DNA from: PRS1 sp965250265
Lineage (GTDB): Bacteria; Bacteroidota; Bacteroidia; Flavobacteriales; Flavobacteriaceae
NCBI GenBank assembly: GCA_965250265.1
Contig: CBDFNO010000010.1
Location: 186,001-250,000 of the forward strand
DNA: 64,000 nt
Direction of reading: 5' to 3'
Of this stretch, positions 1-9,105 are shown piece after piece. A program made the position numbers and the translations under genes. Within the stretch, counting starts at the first letter, position 1. Each line of letters begins with the position of its first letter. The notes under the pieces are model-generated. The model did not search any database, was not told the DNA's origin, and was given only the letters and a program-made list of their open reading frames with translations.

Positions 1-599
1 GTTATAGATAGTATAATGAGTATATATCTCGCAGAATTATCTTTAAAATTCAATGTTTTAAACTTGAGCGTCAATAATTTAATATTAGAATTTAACAGGT
101 AACAACTAAGCAACGTAACTCCTATCAAAAACCATTTATTTAGAATGATAGCAGTCATCATATCATTGTTTTGAAACTCATATACTAAAGGAAAGGACAA
201 TATTAAAAGTGCATTCGCAGGTGTTGGTAAACCAATAAATGAATCGGATTGATTTGTTGAAATATTAAATTTGGCCAATCGATATGCCGAAGCAAGAGTT
301 ATGAGTAACCCAAAATATGGTAAATAAGTATTTGTACTTGCAAATTCTAATAATTTAAACATCACAATTCCTGGTACTAAACCACTAGTCACCATGTCCG
401 CTAAAGAATCTAGCTGTAAACCTAATTCGCTTTGAGCATCAAGTTTTCTAGCCAATAAGCCATCAAAGAAATCGAAAAAAATACCAAGAAAAGCGAATAA
501 TGCTGTAAGTTTTATATTATCATTTACAGCAAAAATTACGGCAATGCTTCCGCTAAATAAATTTAAAAGAGTAACAAAATTAGGGATGGCTTTTTTCAA
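1..599 (-). CDS. pssA: CDP-diacylglycerol--serine O-phosphatidyltransferase, C-terminus cut by window edge
   Basis: Transfers phosphatidyl from CDP-diacylglycerol to L-serine at the inner membrane, the first step to phosphatidylethanolamine. Translating the minus strand from a TTG at 599 (KKAIPNF start; an in-frame stop lies just upstream) gives about 199 residues that remain open at base 1. The CDP-alcohol phosphatidyltransferase signature DGxxARx8Gx3Dx3D is complete (D46, G47, A50, R51, G60, D64, D68), and a GLPTPANA segment typical of bacterial PssA follows. The rest is hydrophobic and consistent with several membrane helices. It is divergent from the PorV-like gene at 715. Family is secure; serine rather than another alcohol is inferred from overall similarity to PssA. 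Confidence 0.9.
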   Translation of the reverse strand, partial: MKKAIPNFVTLLNLFSGSIAVIFAVNDNIKLTALFAFLGIFFDFFDGLLARKLDAQSELGLQLDSLADMVTSGLVPGIVMFKLLEFASTNTYLPYFGLLITLASAYRLAKFNISTNQSDSFIGLPTPANALLILSFPLVYEFQNNDMMTAIILNKWFLIGVTLLSCYLLNSNIKLLTLKFKTLNFKDNSARYILIILSI

Positions 600-714
600 T
601 CGTATAAAAGTTTAATTTTAGTAAAAATAACAAACTATTTTGGTCTAAAACAATATCTCTAAAAAATTAGAGTTTATTAGGTGAATTACGCATATTTGTA
701 TAAAATTTTAGCTT

Positions 715-1785
715 TTGAAAAAGTATTCAGCCATTTTATTACTTCTTTGTGTTTCCTTAATTCATGCTCAAACTACCAGAAAATATTCCAACGAATTTAT
801 GAATATTGGTGTTGATGCTGCAGCTTTAGGTATGAGTAATGCTGTAGTTGCTCATAGTGCAGATGTAAATTCTGGATATTGGAATCCAGCAGGTTTAGTA
901 CATCTAGAAGATAACCAGCTCGCTTTAATGCATTCAAGCTATTTTGCCAATATTGCTAATTACAACTATGCAGCTTTTGCTATGCCAATAGATGATAGAA
1001 GTACTATGGGAATTTCTATTATTAGATTTGGTGTAGACGATATTTTGGATACTACACAACTTATAGACGACCAAGGAAATATTAATTACGATAGAATTAA
1101 CTTATTTTCGGCAGTAGATTATGGAATCACATTTTCTTATGCTAGAAAACTTCCTGTAGCAGGATTAAATTACGGTGTAAATGCTAAAGTAATTAGACGA
1201 GTTATAGGTGATTTTGCATCGTCTTGGGGTTTTGGTTTAGATCTTGGTATTCAGTTTGAAGGAGGAAATGGATGGAAATTTGGTGTTATGGCAAGAGATA
1301 TTACCACAACTTTTAACTCTTGGTCAATTGATGAAGATAAACTTGCAGATATACAAAATGCTATTGATGGACAAAATCAAGAGGCACCAGAAGGCACTGA
1401 AATTACATTGCCTAAATTACAAATAGGAATTTCTAAATTATTTGAGTTTAACACCGATTATACCTTACGTACTGAATTTGACCTTAATATGAGATTTGCT
1501 GAAACTAACGACGTCATTTCAACATCGTTTGCTAGTATTAATCCAGCTCTTGGATTTGAGTTTGGGTATACAAATCTTGTATTTCTTCGTGCTGGAGTTG
1601 GAAATTTTCAAAATGAATTGCAAATAGACAATAGTGAAAATTTGACCTTTCAACCTAACTTTGGAGTTGGATTTAAATATAATGGTATTCAAATTGATTA
1701 TGCTTTTACTGATATTGGAGACCAAAGTGCAGCATTATACTCCAATGTATTCTCATTAAAGCTAGATTTTAGTATTTTTAGATAG
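715..1785 (+). CDS. PorV/PorQ-family outer-membrane beta-barrel protein
   Basis: A 356-residue outer-membrane protein. It starts with TTG and has a cleavable signal peptide (residues 1 to about 19, ending HAQ). The mature N-terminus has the PorV/PorQ-type pattern, with an NIGVDAAALGMSNA segment followed by a WNPAGL segment. Alternating hydrophobic strands run to a terminal strand ending in FR, as expected for a barrel. PorV and PorQ are parts of the type IX secretion attachment machinery, but many paralogues of this family have no known role and no other secretion gene is nearby. It lies 13 bases upstream of the DUF4105 gene, so the two are probably co-transcribed. Family call is good; a direct role in type IX secretion is unproven. 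Confidence 0.82.
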   Translation: MKKYSAILLLLCVSLIHAQTTRKYSNEFMNIGVDAAALGMSNAVVAHSADVNSGYWNPAGLVHLEDNQLALMHSSYFANIANYNYAAFAMPIDDRSTMGISIIRFGVDDILDTTQLIDDQGNINYDRINLFSAVDYGITFSYARKLPVAGLNYGVNAKVIRRVIGDFASSWGFGLDLGIQFEGGNGWKFGVMARDITTTFNSWSIDEDKLADIQNAIDGQNQEAPEGTEITLPKLQIGISKLFEFNTDYTLRTEFDLNMRFAETNDVISTSFASINPALGFEFGYTNLVFLRAGVGNFQNELQIDNSENLTFQPNFGVGFKYNGIQIDYAFTDIGDQSAALYSNVFSLKLDFSIFR

Positions 1786-1798
1786 TCAAAATTATAGC

Positions 1799-2956
1799 AT
1801 GCACAAAAAACTATTTCTTTTAATTTTTTTATTCTTTTTTGCTTCAGAAGTAAAAGCACAAAAACTATCTGATAATGCAGAAATTAGTGTACTAACTATT
1901 GGTCCTGGCTCTTCATTAAATGATGCTTTTGGTCATAATGCATTTAGAATAAAAGATAATTCTTTGGGCTTAGATTTTACATTCAACTATGGAGTTTTCG
2001 ATTTTGACACACCCAATTTTTATATAAAATTTGCGAGAGGTAAGCTTAACTACAGAATAGAAAGAAACCAATATAAAAACTTTATTAATTTTTACATCTT
2101 GCAGAATCGCACTGTAAAAGAACAGGTCTTAAATTTATCTCAAATAGAAAAGCAAAAACTATTTGAATATTTAGTCAATAATTATAAACCAGAAAATCAA
2201 TATTATTTATACGATTTTTTCTATGATAATTGTGCAACAAAAATTAAAGATGTTACTAATATTGCTCTTGATAATAAAATTAAATTTAATGACCCTGAAG
2301 AGTTTAAGCAAGAAACGTTTAGACAATTAATTCATGACCATGTGGATAGGAATTCCTGGGGTAGTTTAGGTATTGATATAGCTCTTGGTTCTGTAATAGA
2401 CAAAAAAGCTACTTCAGAAGAGCATATGTTTTTACCCAGTTATATTTTTACATTCTTTGAAAATTCAACTATAAATGATTCCAAAAATTTAGTAAAACAA
2501 ACAACTGTTTTATACGAAAAAGTAAATTCCTCAAAATCTGGTAACTTTCTAACTAGCCCATTAATGGTTTTTGGAGTTATTAGTTTACTTATACTATTAA
2601 TTACCTTTTTTGATTTTAAAAAAAAGAAATGCAGTAAATGGCTTGATGTTTTTATATTTGGGTTTACAGGAATTATAGGCATAATAATTTTACTACTTTG
2701 GTTCGCCACAGATCATTCTGCAACGGCACAAAACTATAATTTACTGTGGGCTTTTGCCATCAATATTTTTTTGATTCCACAACTATTTAAAAAAACAGTA
2801 AAAAAGTGGTTTATTAAATATTTAAAGTTTTTAGTAATTATGTTGTGCTTATTAACTTTACATTGGATTATAGGTGTGCAAATTTTTGCGATAGGATTAA
2901 TTCCAATATTGATTGCTTTTTTTATAAGATACTTATATTTGATAAAGTACTATTAG
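1799..2956 (+). CDS. DUF4105 (Lnb N-terminal periplasmic domain) membrane protein
   Basis: A 385-residue envelope protein. A signal peptide (residues 1 to about 20, ending KAQ) precedes a DUF4105 domain (about 25-180) with the characteristic GPGSSLNDAFGHNAFR and YDFFYDNCATK segments; the conserved Asn-Cys-Ala-Thr resembles the active-site region of papain-like amidases. The C-terminal part (about 250-385) has roughly five hydrophobic helices. The domain therefore probably faces the periplasm, anchored by a membrane bundle. It lies just after the PorV-like gene and converges on the polysaccharide locus, whose last gene ends 25 bases away. Function is unknown; a hydrolase or acyltransferase acting on envelope lipids or peptides is possible. 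Confidence 0.8.
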   Translation: MHKKLFLLIFLFFFASEVKAQKLSDNAEISVLTIGPGSSLNDAFGHNAFRIKDNSLGLDFTFNYGVFDFDTPNFYIKFARGKLNYRIERNQYKNFINFYILQNRTVKEQVLNLSQIEKQKLFEYLVNNYKPENQYYLYDFFYDNCATKIKDVTNIALDNKIKFNDPEEFKQETFRQLIHDHVDRNSWGSLGIDIALGSVIDKKATSEEHMFLPSYIFTFFENSTINDSKNLVKQTTVLYEKVNSSKSGNFLTSPLMVFGVISLLILLITFFDFKKKKCSKWLDVFIFGFTGIIGIIILLLWFATDHSATAQNYNLLWAFAINIFLIPQLFKKTVKKWFIKYLKFLVIMLCLLTLHWIIGVQIFAIGLIPILIAFFIRYLYLIKYY

Positions 2957-2981
2957 AAGAGTATTTAACTTAGTAAACAAT

Positions 2982-4412
2982 TTACTGTCCTCTATAATAA
3001 ATTATAGTACTCAGTGTTTTTATAATAATATTAATATCCAAAAAAAAGCTTCGATGCTTAATATAGTATAAATCAAATTGCAGTTTGATTAAGCTGTCAT
3101 CTACTGTAGATCCATACCTATGATTAACTTGAGCCCAACCAGATAACCCTGGCTTTATGGTGTGTCGCGTTTCATAAAAAGGAATAAATTGAGATAACTC
3201 TTTTACAAAAAAAGGACGTTCTGGTCTAGGTCCAATAATACTCATTTCTCCTTTTAAAACATTAATAAATTGGGGCATTTCATCTAATCGTGTATTTCTT
3301 AAAAACCTCCCAAAAGTTGTAACTCTACTATCATGCTCTTCAGCCCAGGACACGCCGTCTTTTTCGGCACTAGTAACCATAGTTCTGTACTTTAATATTT
3401 TAAATGATTTACCATATTTACCTACACGTTTTTGTGTATAAAACAAAGAACCTTTATTACCAAATAAATTGCCCAACATAATAAATGGTATTAAAATAAT
3501 TCCGAGTCCTATTCCAATTATTGAGAATATAATGTCCATAGCTCTATGATAGAACATGTATAATTTATTTTGATTACTCCTACTAAATGGGAAATATTTA
3601 TAAAAATCCTTCCCCACATATTGAACTGGAACGCGTTTAGTAATTTCTTCAAAAACTTGCGTATATTCTCTAATTGCAAACCCCTGCTCTAATAGCGATG
3701 TAAGTTGGTAATAAATTTCTGTGGTAATATTATCAGGATTATCAATAGCAATTACTAGTTCAGAAATATTTTCCGTTCTAATAATGTTTATCAGCTCTTC
3801 AGATAAATACTCATTTAGCCCTTTAAACTTTATTGTGTCTGCTTTAGATCTTTCGCTGTTTACAAATCCAATAATTTTATAATTTGGATCAGACTCACTA
3901 ATAGTCTTTACTACATTTTCAATATTAGAAATTTCGCCAAGAATAATCACCTTTTTATAAAAACGTGGTGAAGCAAAAAAAGTAACATACGTCAATCGCC
4001 ATAAAAATATAGAAACTATAATTGCTATATAAAAATATACAATTTGTAAGCGTTTTTCTGGTAAAAATGGTGTGATTACAGGTGTTAGCAAATAAAATAG
4101 TACCGTTATTGAAGCAGTTAGAACAATATTTCTAAAAACAGTATCTAACTGACTAGATTTTTGAAGATCGTAAAGTTCAAATACTGTTCCTGAAAGAGTA
4201 ATGTATAATGCTAAAACCAAAGACCAGGTCCAATTTTCTTTTGTGACTGTAAAATAATCGAATTCAAAACTATAGCCAATAACATATAGTGCTATTAAAA
4301 CTGCCAAAATATCGAATACGCGCAATAAAATTTTACGTTCAGAAATTTCAAAATGGATTCCCTTTTTAGAAGTCATAGCATATTTGGTGTGTGGTAAAGA
4401 TAACAACTTCAA
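2982..4412 (-). CDS. Polyprenyl-phosphate sugar-1-phosphate transferase (WcaJ/WbaP type)
   Basis: Initiates repeat-unit synthesis by moving a sugar-1-phosphate from a nucleotide sugar to undecaprenyl phosphate. The 476-residue protein has N-terminal hydrophobic helices (about 30-135), a central nucleotide-binding-like segment (about 150-260), another membrane anchor, and the C-terminal bacterial sugar transferase domain with KYRTM, DEMPQ (near residue 376) and GPRPERP. This long form matches PssY/WcaJ-type enzymes. An internal Met at residue 13 (start 4376), followed by TSKKGIHFEIS, may be the true start because related proteins begin close to that segment. It is the last gene of the long minus-strand run, 20 bases after a GT4. 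The donor sugar is not determinable; glucose or galactose are common for the family. Confidence 0.9.
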   Translation of the reverse strand: MKLLSLPHTKYAMTSKKGIHFEISERKILLRVFDILAVLIALYVIGYSFEFDYFTVTKENWTWSLVLALYITLSGTVFELYDLQKSSQLDTVFRNIVLTASITVLFYLLTPVITPFLPEKRLQIVYFYIAIIVSIFLWRLTYVTFFASPRFYKKVIILGEISNIENVVKTISESDPNYKIIGFVNSERSKADTIKFKGLNEYLSEELINIIRTENISELVIAIDNPDNITTEIYYQLTSLLEQGFAIREYTQVFEEITKRVPVQYVGKDFYKYFPFSRSNQNKLYMFYHRAMDIIFSIIGIGLGIILIPFIMLGNLFGNKGSLFYTQKRVGKYGKSFKILKYRTMVTSAEKDGVSWAEEHDSRVTTFGRFLRNTRLDEMPQFINVLKGEMSIIGPRPERPFFVKELSQFIPFYETRHTIKPGLSGWAQVNHRYGSTVDDSLIKLQFDLYYIKHRSFFLDINIIIKTLSTIIYYRGQ

Positions 4413-4432
4413 GTGATTTAACCCCTATTATA

Positions 4433-5443
4433 TTACTGCAATATATTAAGCCACAATTGTTTAACTACCTGCCAATCAAACTGTTCTACTTTTTTCCTAG
4501 CATTTTTAGTTATCGTTTGGGCTAAATTCTTGTTTTCAACAATGTTCATTATAGCGTCTGCCATAGCTTTTGTGTTATTTCTCTCAACTAACAAACCTTC
4601 TTTCTTATCTGAAATTAAAAAAGGTATACCTCCAACATTTGTCGATACAACCGGTAAACCAAGTGCCATTGCTTCTATAACACTTACTGGAGCATTATCA
4701 AAATTTGTAGTGTTGATAAAAATATTATAATCTTTAGAAAGATTAATCCAATCATTTTTAGAAAGTTTACCAGTAAAAGTCACTTTTATATTTAGCTTTT
4801 TAGCTAATTTCTTTGTTTTAGCTAAAGTTCCATCACTATCAGGACCAACCATACATAGTGAAGCATCAATATTAGCTTCTTCCAATTTTTTAAGAACTTT
4901 AATTGCCAATTTAGGATTATATATTTCAGAAAATGAACGCACCCATAATAATTTTACAGCATTAAAATTTCGCTTTCTAAATTTATAATTACCAATTTCA
5001 ATGGAATTTGGAATATACGATACATTAGTATAGCCATAACTTTCAAAGGCATTTTTTAAATATATGGATGGTGAGACATTGATATATGCATGTTTAAAAA
5101 TCCACTTACTGATTAAAGGATTTTTTTTTAACCGTATTGGTAAATTTCCTCCATTTAAATTTGGGATATAATTTACTTGGAATAGACGACAAAGAAGACT
5201 AATAACAAGTGCAAAATAAAAATTTTGTGTACTGTAAGTATCTATTAACACATAATCTACTTTATCTCTATACTTAATAAAAGTGAAGATCATATCCAAT
5301 AATCGTAATATTTTATTCACTTTTTTTGAAGCATAATGAACAGAATAGTTTTCACTTTCAAGCAAAGCACCAAGTGTATGTATTGAAGACACATTACTAC
5401 GCTTGTTTTGCAATTTGTTACCTATGTATAGAATTGATTTCAC
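4433..5443 (-). CDS. Glycosyltransferase family 4 (GT-B fold)
   Basis: A 336-residue cytosolic retaining glycosyltransferase. The C-terminal GT4 donor domain contains a VGPDSDG stretch, a TGKLSKNDW segment and a terminal APVSVIEAMALGLPVVSTNVGG motif that binds the nucleotide sugar. The first acidic residue of the usual E-x7-E pair is an Asp here (in FDNAPV). The N-terminal half is shorter and lacks an obvious glycine-rich loop, so the acceptor side is diverged. It lies between the polymerase/ligase gene (17 bases upstream) and the sugar-1-phosphate transferase, so it probably adds a sugar to the growing lipid-linked unit. Sugar and linkage are unknown. Confidence 0.85.
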   Translation of the reverse strand: MKSILYIGNKLQNKRSNVSSIHTLGALLESENYSVHYASKKVNKILRLLDMIFTFIKYRDKVDYVLIDTYSTQNFYFALVISLLCRLFQVNYIPNLNGGNLPIRLKKNPLISKWIFKHAYINVSPSIYLKNAFESYGYTNVSYIPNSIEIGNYKFRKRNFNAVKLLWVRSFSEIYNPKLAIKVLKKLEEANIDASLCMVGPDSDGTLAKTKKLAKKLNIKVTFTGKLSKNDWINLSKDYNIFINTTNFDNAPVSVIEAMALGLPVVSTNVGGIPFLISDKKEGLLVERNNTKAMADAIMNIVENKNLAQTITKNARKKVEQFDWQVVKQLWLNILQ

Positions 5444-5460
5444 CTAGTGCTTATTATTTG

Positions 5461-6867
5461 TTAATGTTTTAATAGAACATCCTTGTTAACACTTGGCTTA
5501 GATTTTAAAACTTTCGTTGTAGGTGTTTCACTTGTAACATTTAATAAAGATAAGGCGTATAATAATGCAGGTGCTGCTATACGCATCCCAGAATGATTTA
5601 TGGTAGCAAACCAAAAAAATAAAAATGCATAAAAATAATAGTTTCGCTTATTTGTTGTTCTATACGCTAAAGGTTTAATAATTAAAATAAGAAGAATGAT
5701 AATACCTAAAAAGCCATGTTCAGATAATGTTCTTCCAATTTCGTTATGTGATGCAATTATTGCATTACGTTCTTCTATTCTTCTATCTTTAACCCTACTT
5801 GCTCCAATACCTGTAAAAGGATTTTCTAAAAAACCTTCTATTTCTTCCATAAATAAAACCAATCTTCCTGTAGAAATATCAGTTTTTTCTTGACCTGCAG
5901 CATTTTGATTAGCATAACGTTTGTCAATAAGCCCCAGAGTTCGATTTGAGCTAATTGTCCATGTCATTGCAATAGCTAGTACAAATAAAACAAAAGACCA
6001 TATAATCTGATTTTTTTTTCTCGAAGAAGATTTAAAAAAAAACACCCATAAAAATCCTGCTATAACAATTGCTGCTGCATAAACACCTCCTCTACTAAAT
6101 GTTACAATAGCACGAAATGTCATTGCTCCCAATATACTTAAATTCAACAATTTTAATAGCATTACAGGTGACCTGACAAACAAATTTACAGCAATTGCAA
6201 ACATTCCCAGACCTAAAACAGTAGATACTTGATTTGGTCCAAAACCGCCAGAGGCTTGATAATTAGAATCAGTGCCAGATAAAACATCCTCAATACTAGG
6301 ATTATATAAAAAGAGATAAGTTGTCAATGAAATAACTGGTAAGGCAATATACATTATGACTTGTAAAAGTTGTTTTTGTGTAATTTTTCGATCGTAACAA
6401 AATAAAGCAGCAACACCTAAACAAACTGGTCCACTTAATACAAAGGCAACATTAGTCCTAAAATTAGCATCGAACGTTAAAGTAATAGAAGCCATAATAA
6501 CCGCCGGCATAAGTAAAATTAAATAAATAAAATAAGGATAAGCTTTTCCTGAAATTCCTTTAAAAAACATTCCAATTAACATAAATAAAATGACCAAATA
6601 TTTACTCGCTTCATATGCTAATCCACCTTTTGTCATTCTAAATAATACTTCAGCACCTGCAAAGTATGCACACGCCAATAATACCTCACGGGTTTTTAAT
6701 GATGTTGATGAAGATAAAATGCGCCATAAAAAATAAAGCAACAGGAATATGAAATATATCTTAGAGAGAGGCTTAAACAAAAACAAGACTAACCCAATAG
6801 CAATATGTAATAATACCAGTATGATATAATTATCATTTGTCAATTTAATGTCTTTAATTCTTTTCAA
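5461..6867 (-). CDS. O-antigen polymerase/ligase family membrane protein (Wzy or WaaL-like)
   Basis: A 468-residue polytopic membrane protein with about 12-14 hydrophobic helices. A large hydrophilic loop sits before the last helices and contains GIGASRVKDRR and HNEIGRTLSEHGFLG, the Wzy_C/O-antigen ligase signature (the conserved His lies in the SHNE segment). Wzy polymerises undecaprenyl-linked repeat units in the periplasm; WaaL ligases of the same fold join a finished glycan to lipid A core. Sequence alone does not separate them. The distinction matters here because an ABC exporter (33 kb) coexists with Wza/Wzc in the locus. It is 4 bases downstream of a GT4 gene in the same operon. Confidence 0.85.
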   Translation of the reverse strand: MKRIKDIKLTNDNYIILVLLHIAIGLVLFLFKPLSKIYFIFLLLYFLWRILSSSTSLKTREVLLACAYFAGAEVLFRMTKGGLAYEASKYLVILFMLIGMFFKGISGKAYPYFIYLILLMPAVIMASITLTFDANFRTNVAFVLSGPVCLGVAALFCYDRKITQKQLLQVIMYIALPVISLTTYLFLYNPSIEDVLSGTDSNYQASGGFGPNQVSTVLGLGMFAIAVNLFVRSPVMLLKLLNLSILGAMTFRAIVTFSRGGVYAAAIVIAGFLWVFFFKSSSRKKNQIIWSFVLFVLAIAMTWTISSNRTLGLIDKRYANQNAAGQEKTDISTGRLVLFMEEIEGFLENPFTGIGASRVKDRRIEERNAIIASHNEIGRTLSEHGFLGIIILLILIIKPLAYRTTNKRNYYFYAFLFFWFATINHSGMRIAAPALLYALSLLNVTSETPTTKVLKSKPSVNKDVLLKH

Positions 6868-6871
6868 TAAA

Positions 6872-7999
6872 TTAGGTATTTAATATTTCGCTTTTTATTC
6901 TATCATTATAGTAACTATAAGTGAAACGTTTTAAGATTAGTTTTTGTATTTTTAATATCTCATAATACTCTTTATCTGTTAATTTTAAAACTTTTTGCAA
7001 CTGTTTTAATATTTCATTTGCTGTTATTGGTGTTAAAAGATATCCCAATTTTTCATGTTGAATGTATTGTCCTATAGATGACACATCTGACACTATTGGA
7101 ATACAGCCAAATGCCATGGCTTCTGCAATAACTTTAGGGAATCCTTCAGATTTTGATGGTAACAAAAAAACATGCGATTGCCTATAAATTTCAAAAACGT
7201 CATGTCTTCCTAAAGTTCCATGAAATATAATAGGCACGTTATATTGAGCTGCCATTGATTTAAAATGAAGTTTATCTTTACCATCTCCTACCAAATGAAC
7301 ATTAGCTATTCGTAGTTTTTCAACTTTACTCAATAAACTTAATACTTCAAGAATCAGTCCAACTCCTTTTTCATGCTCTAAGCGCCCAACAAAGCAAATT
7401 GTTATTTGTCCTGTTATTTTTTTCTTTAACGCAACACCATTGGCTTCATTAACTTCTTCAACTGTCAAACAAGGATTTTCAAATGTAATAGAATGTTTAG
7501 GTTGATGAGGCCAGTGACCATTAATAGTTATTTTTCTGGACTGATGTTTCAACATTAAACGTTGTAAACCGTAACTTATTGGTGGATTTATTTGATTCCA
7601 ATTACCAGCGTATTTAAACCATCCTTTTTTCTTAACAAAAACAGTCAAATACGGAATTAAGAAAACACCAATGCCTGTAGGTGCTCGCAACTGAAAATAA
7701 TCGGTATTCTTTAATGTTTTAGAAACTATTCTAATAATCTTAGGTACATTCCAAATGATTTCCAATTTATCAAATAGGTTATTTCCTCCTATCGGATTTA
7801 AAGGAATAAATGTGATTTTACCTGATTTATATGATAATACATTCGAAGGTGTTTTTTTGTCATAAAGCATTGCTATATGAAATATCTCATCAAAAATTCC
7901 CAACAGATGATTAATTTCGTTTACTGTAGAAGCCAGACCCATAATAATCCCATCTTCATTTTTATAATGCTCTGTATGTGATATAATGGCCAATTTCAT
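6872..7999 (-). CDS. Glycosyltransferase family 4
   Basis: A 375-residue GT-B fold enzyme. The N-terminal domain has an unusual beginning (ISHTEHYKNEDG) without the common GGxG loop. The C-terminal GT4 domain shows CFVGRLEHEKGVG, a VGDGKDK strand-turn, and the E-x7-E motif in SEGFPKVIAEAMAFG. Expected activity is retaining transfer of a sugar from a nucleotide donor to a lipid-linked acceptor at the inner face of the membrane. The start codon overlaps the stop of the next upstream gene by 4 bases (ATGA), so translation of the two is probably coupled. Specificity is unknown. Confidence 0.87.
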   Translation of the reverse strand: MKLAIISHTEHYKNEDGIIMGLASTVNEINHLLGIFDEIFHIAMLYDKKTPSNVLSYKSGKITFIPLNPIGGNNLFDKLEIIWNVPKIIRIVSKTLKNTDYFQLRAPTGIGVFLIPYLTVFVKKKGWFKYAGNWNQINPPISYGLQRLMLKHQSRKITINGHWPHQPKHSITFENPCLTVEEVNEANGVALKKKITGQITICFVGRLEHEKGVGLILEVLSLLSKVEKLRIANVHLVGDGKDKLHFKSMAAQYNVPIIFHGTLGRHDVFEIYRQSHVFLLPSKSEGFPKVIAEAMAFGCIPIVSDVSSIGQYIQHEKLGYLLTPITANEILKQLQKVLKLTDKEYYEILKIQKLILKRFTYSYYNDRIKSEILNT

Positions 8000-9105
8000 T
8001 CTTTCAAAACATTAGTATATTTTTCAATCACATTTCTCCAACTATGTTCCAAAGCCCATTTACGAGCATTTTTACTATAGTCATCATATTTATATAAAAT
8101 TTTGCTCAAAGCATCCAAGATCGAGTTTAATCCATCTGGTTGAATTAATATACCCGAATGATAGTTATTTATTGCATCTTCAATACCACAATTAATTGCT
8201 CCGATACTCGGTAAACCCAAATAATTTGCTTCAAGAATTGCAATTCCAAAACCTTCAACGTCACCAGTATTCGTTGCATTGCTCAACATAATAAATACAT
8301 CACAAGAATGTAATAAAGTCTTTAGCCTTTCGTCTGAAACACTACCATGGAAAGTGACATATTCGTCTACATTCAGACCCACAGCAATTTTTAAAAACTC
8401 ATCCTTCAATGTTGGTATCCCTACACAATGATAGTGTAAACTTGGGTAAGTTTTAATTAAATCAGGCAATTGTTTAATAACATTTAATTGTCCTTTTCGC
8501 TCTGTTACATTTCCAACCGTAATTAATTTTGGTTGCCCATTCAAAATTATCTCTTTAGAATTTAATGAATACCATTTCGATTCATCAAATCCATTAGGTA
8601 TAACAATTATATTGTCATGTTTTAGATTAGAGACTAAGGATTTGGTATAGTTAGACACTGCAATTATTTTCCAAAAACGAAGTAACGACTGATTTATAGA
8701 ATTTCTTAAAATACTACTTCCGTAATTTACTTCAGAGCCATGAATAATTGCTATAAGCTTTCTTTTATAAAATAAGCTACTAAAAGCTACAATCCATAAT
8801 GAATATTTACCTGAAGCGATAACTATTTCAGCTTTTTTTATTAATTTGAACAATAATTGTATTCGTTTAAAGTACATCAATAATCTTATGTTCTTCATTA
8901 ATACACGATGTGTTTTAAACTCAAAATTTTTATCGAAATGTATTTCTTCAATATTGTTTTTAGAGCGTTGATCGGTTATTACATCAACTAAAAAGTCTTT
9001 TTTAGTTAAACCTTTAGCCAAATTAAATGCGTGGTTACCAATCCCTCCTGGAAGTGGTGGGAATTCTGAAGTAACTAAAAGGATGTGTTTCAATTTCTTA
9101 TTCAA
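7996..9105 (-). CDS. Glycosyltransferase family 4
   Basis: A 369-residue GT4 with a textbook N-terminus: ILLVTSEFPPLPGGIGNHAFNLAKGL, the glycine-rich acceptor-side loop of GT-B enzymes. The donor side has TVGNVTERKGQ and the E-x7-E motif in EGFGIAILEANYLGLP. The protein ends near the usual family length. It overlaps both neighbours by 4 bases, so three genes (9102-10430, 7996-9105, 6872-7999) form a translationally coupled block. Retaining sugar transfer during assembly of the locus glycan is the likely role; donor and acceptor cannot be inferred. Confidence 0.88.
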   Translation of the reverse strand: MNKKLKHILLVTSEFPPLPGGIGNHAFNLAKGLTKKDFLVDVITDQRSKNNIEEIHFDKNFEFKTHRVLMKNIRLLMYFKRIQLLFKLIKKAEIVIASGKYSLWIVAFSSLFYKRKLIAIIHGSEVNYGSSILRNSINQSLLRFWKIIAVSNYTKSLVSNLKHDNIIVIPNGFDESKWYSLNSKEIILNGQPKLITVGNVTERKGQLNVIKQLPDLIKTYPSLHYHCVGIPTLKDEFLKIAVGLNVDEYVTFHGSVSDERLKTLLHSCDVFIMLSNATNTGDVEGFGIAILEANYLGLPSIGAINCGIEDAINNYHSGILIQPDGLNSILDALSKILYKYDDYSKNARKWALEHSWRNVIEKYTNVLKE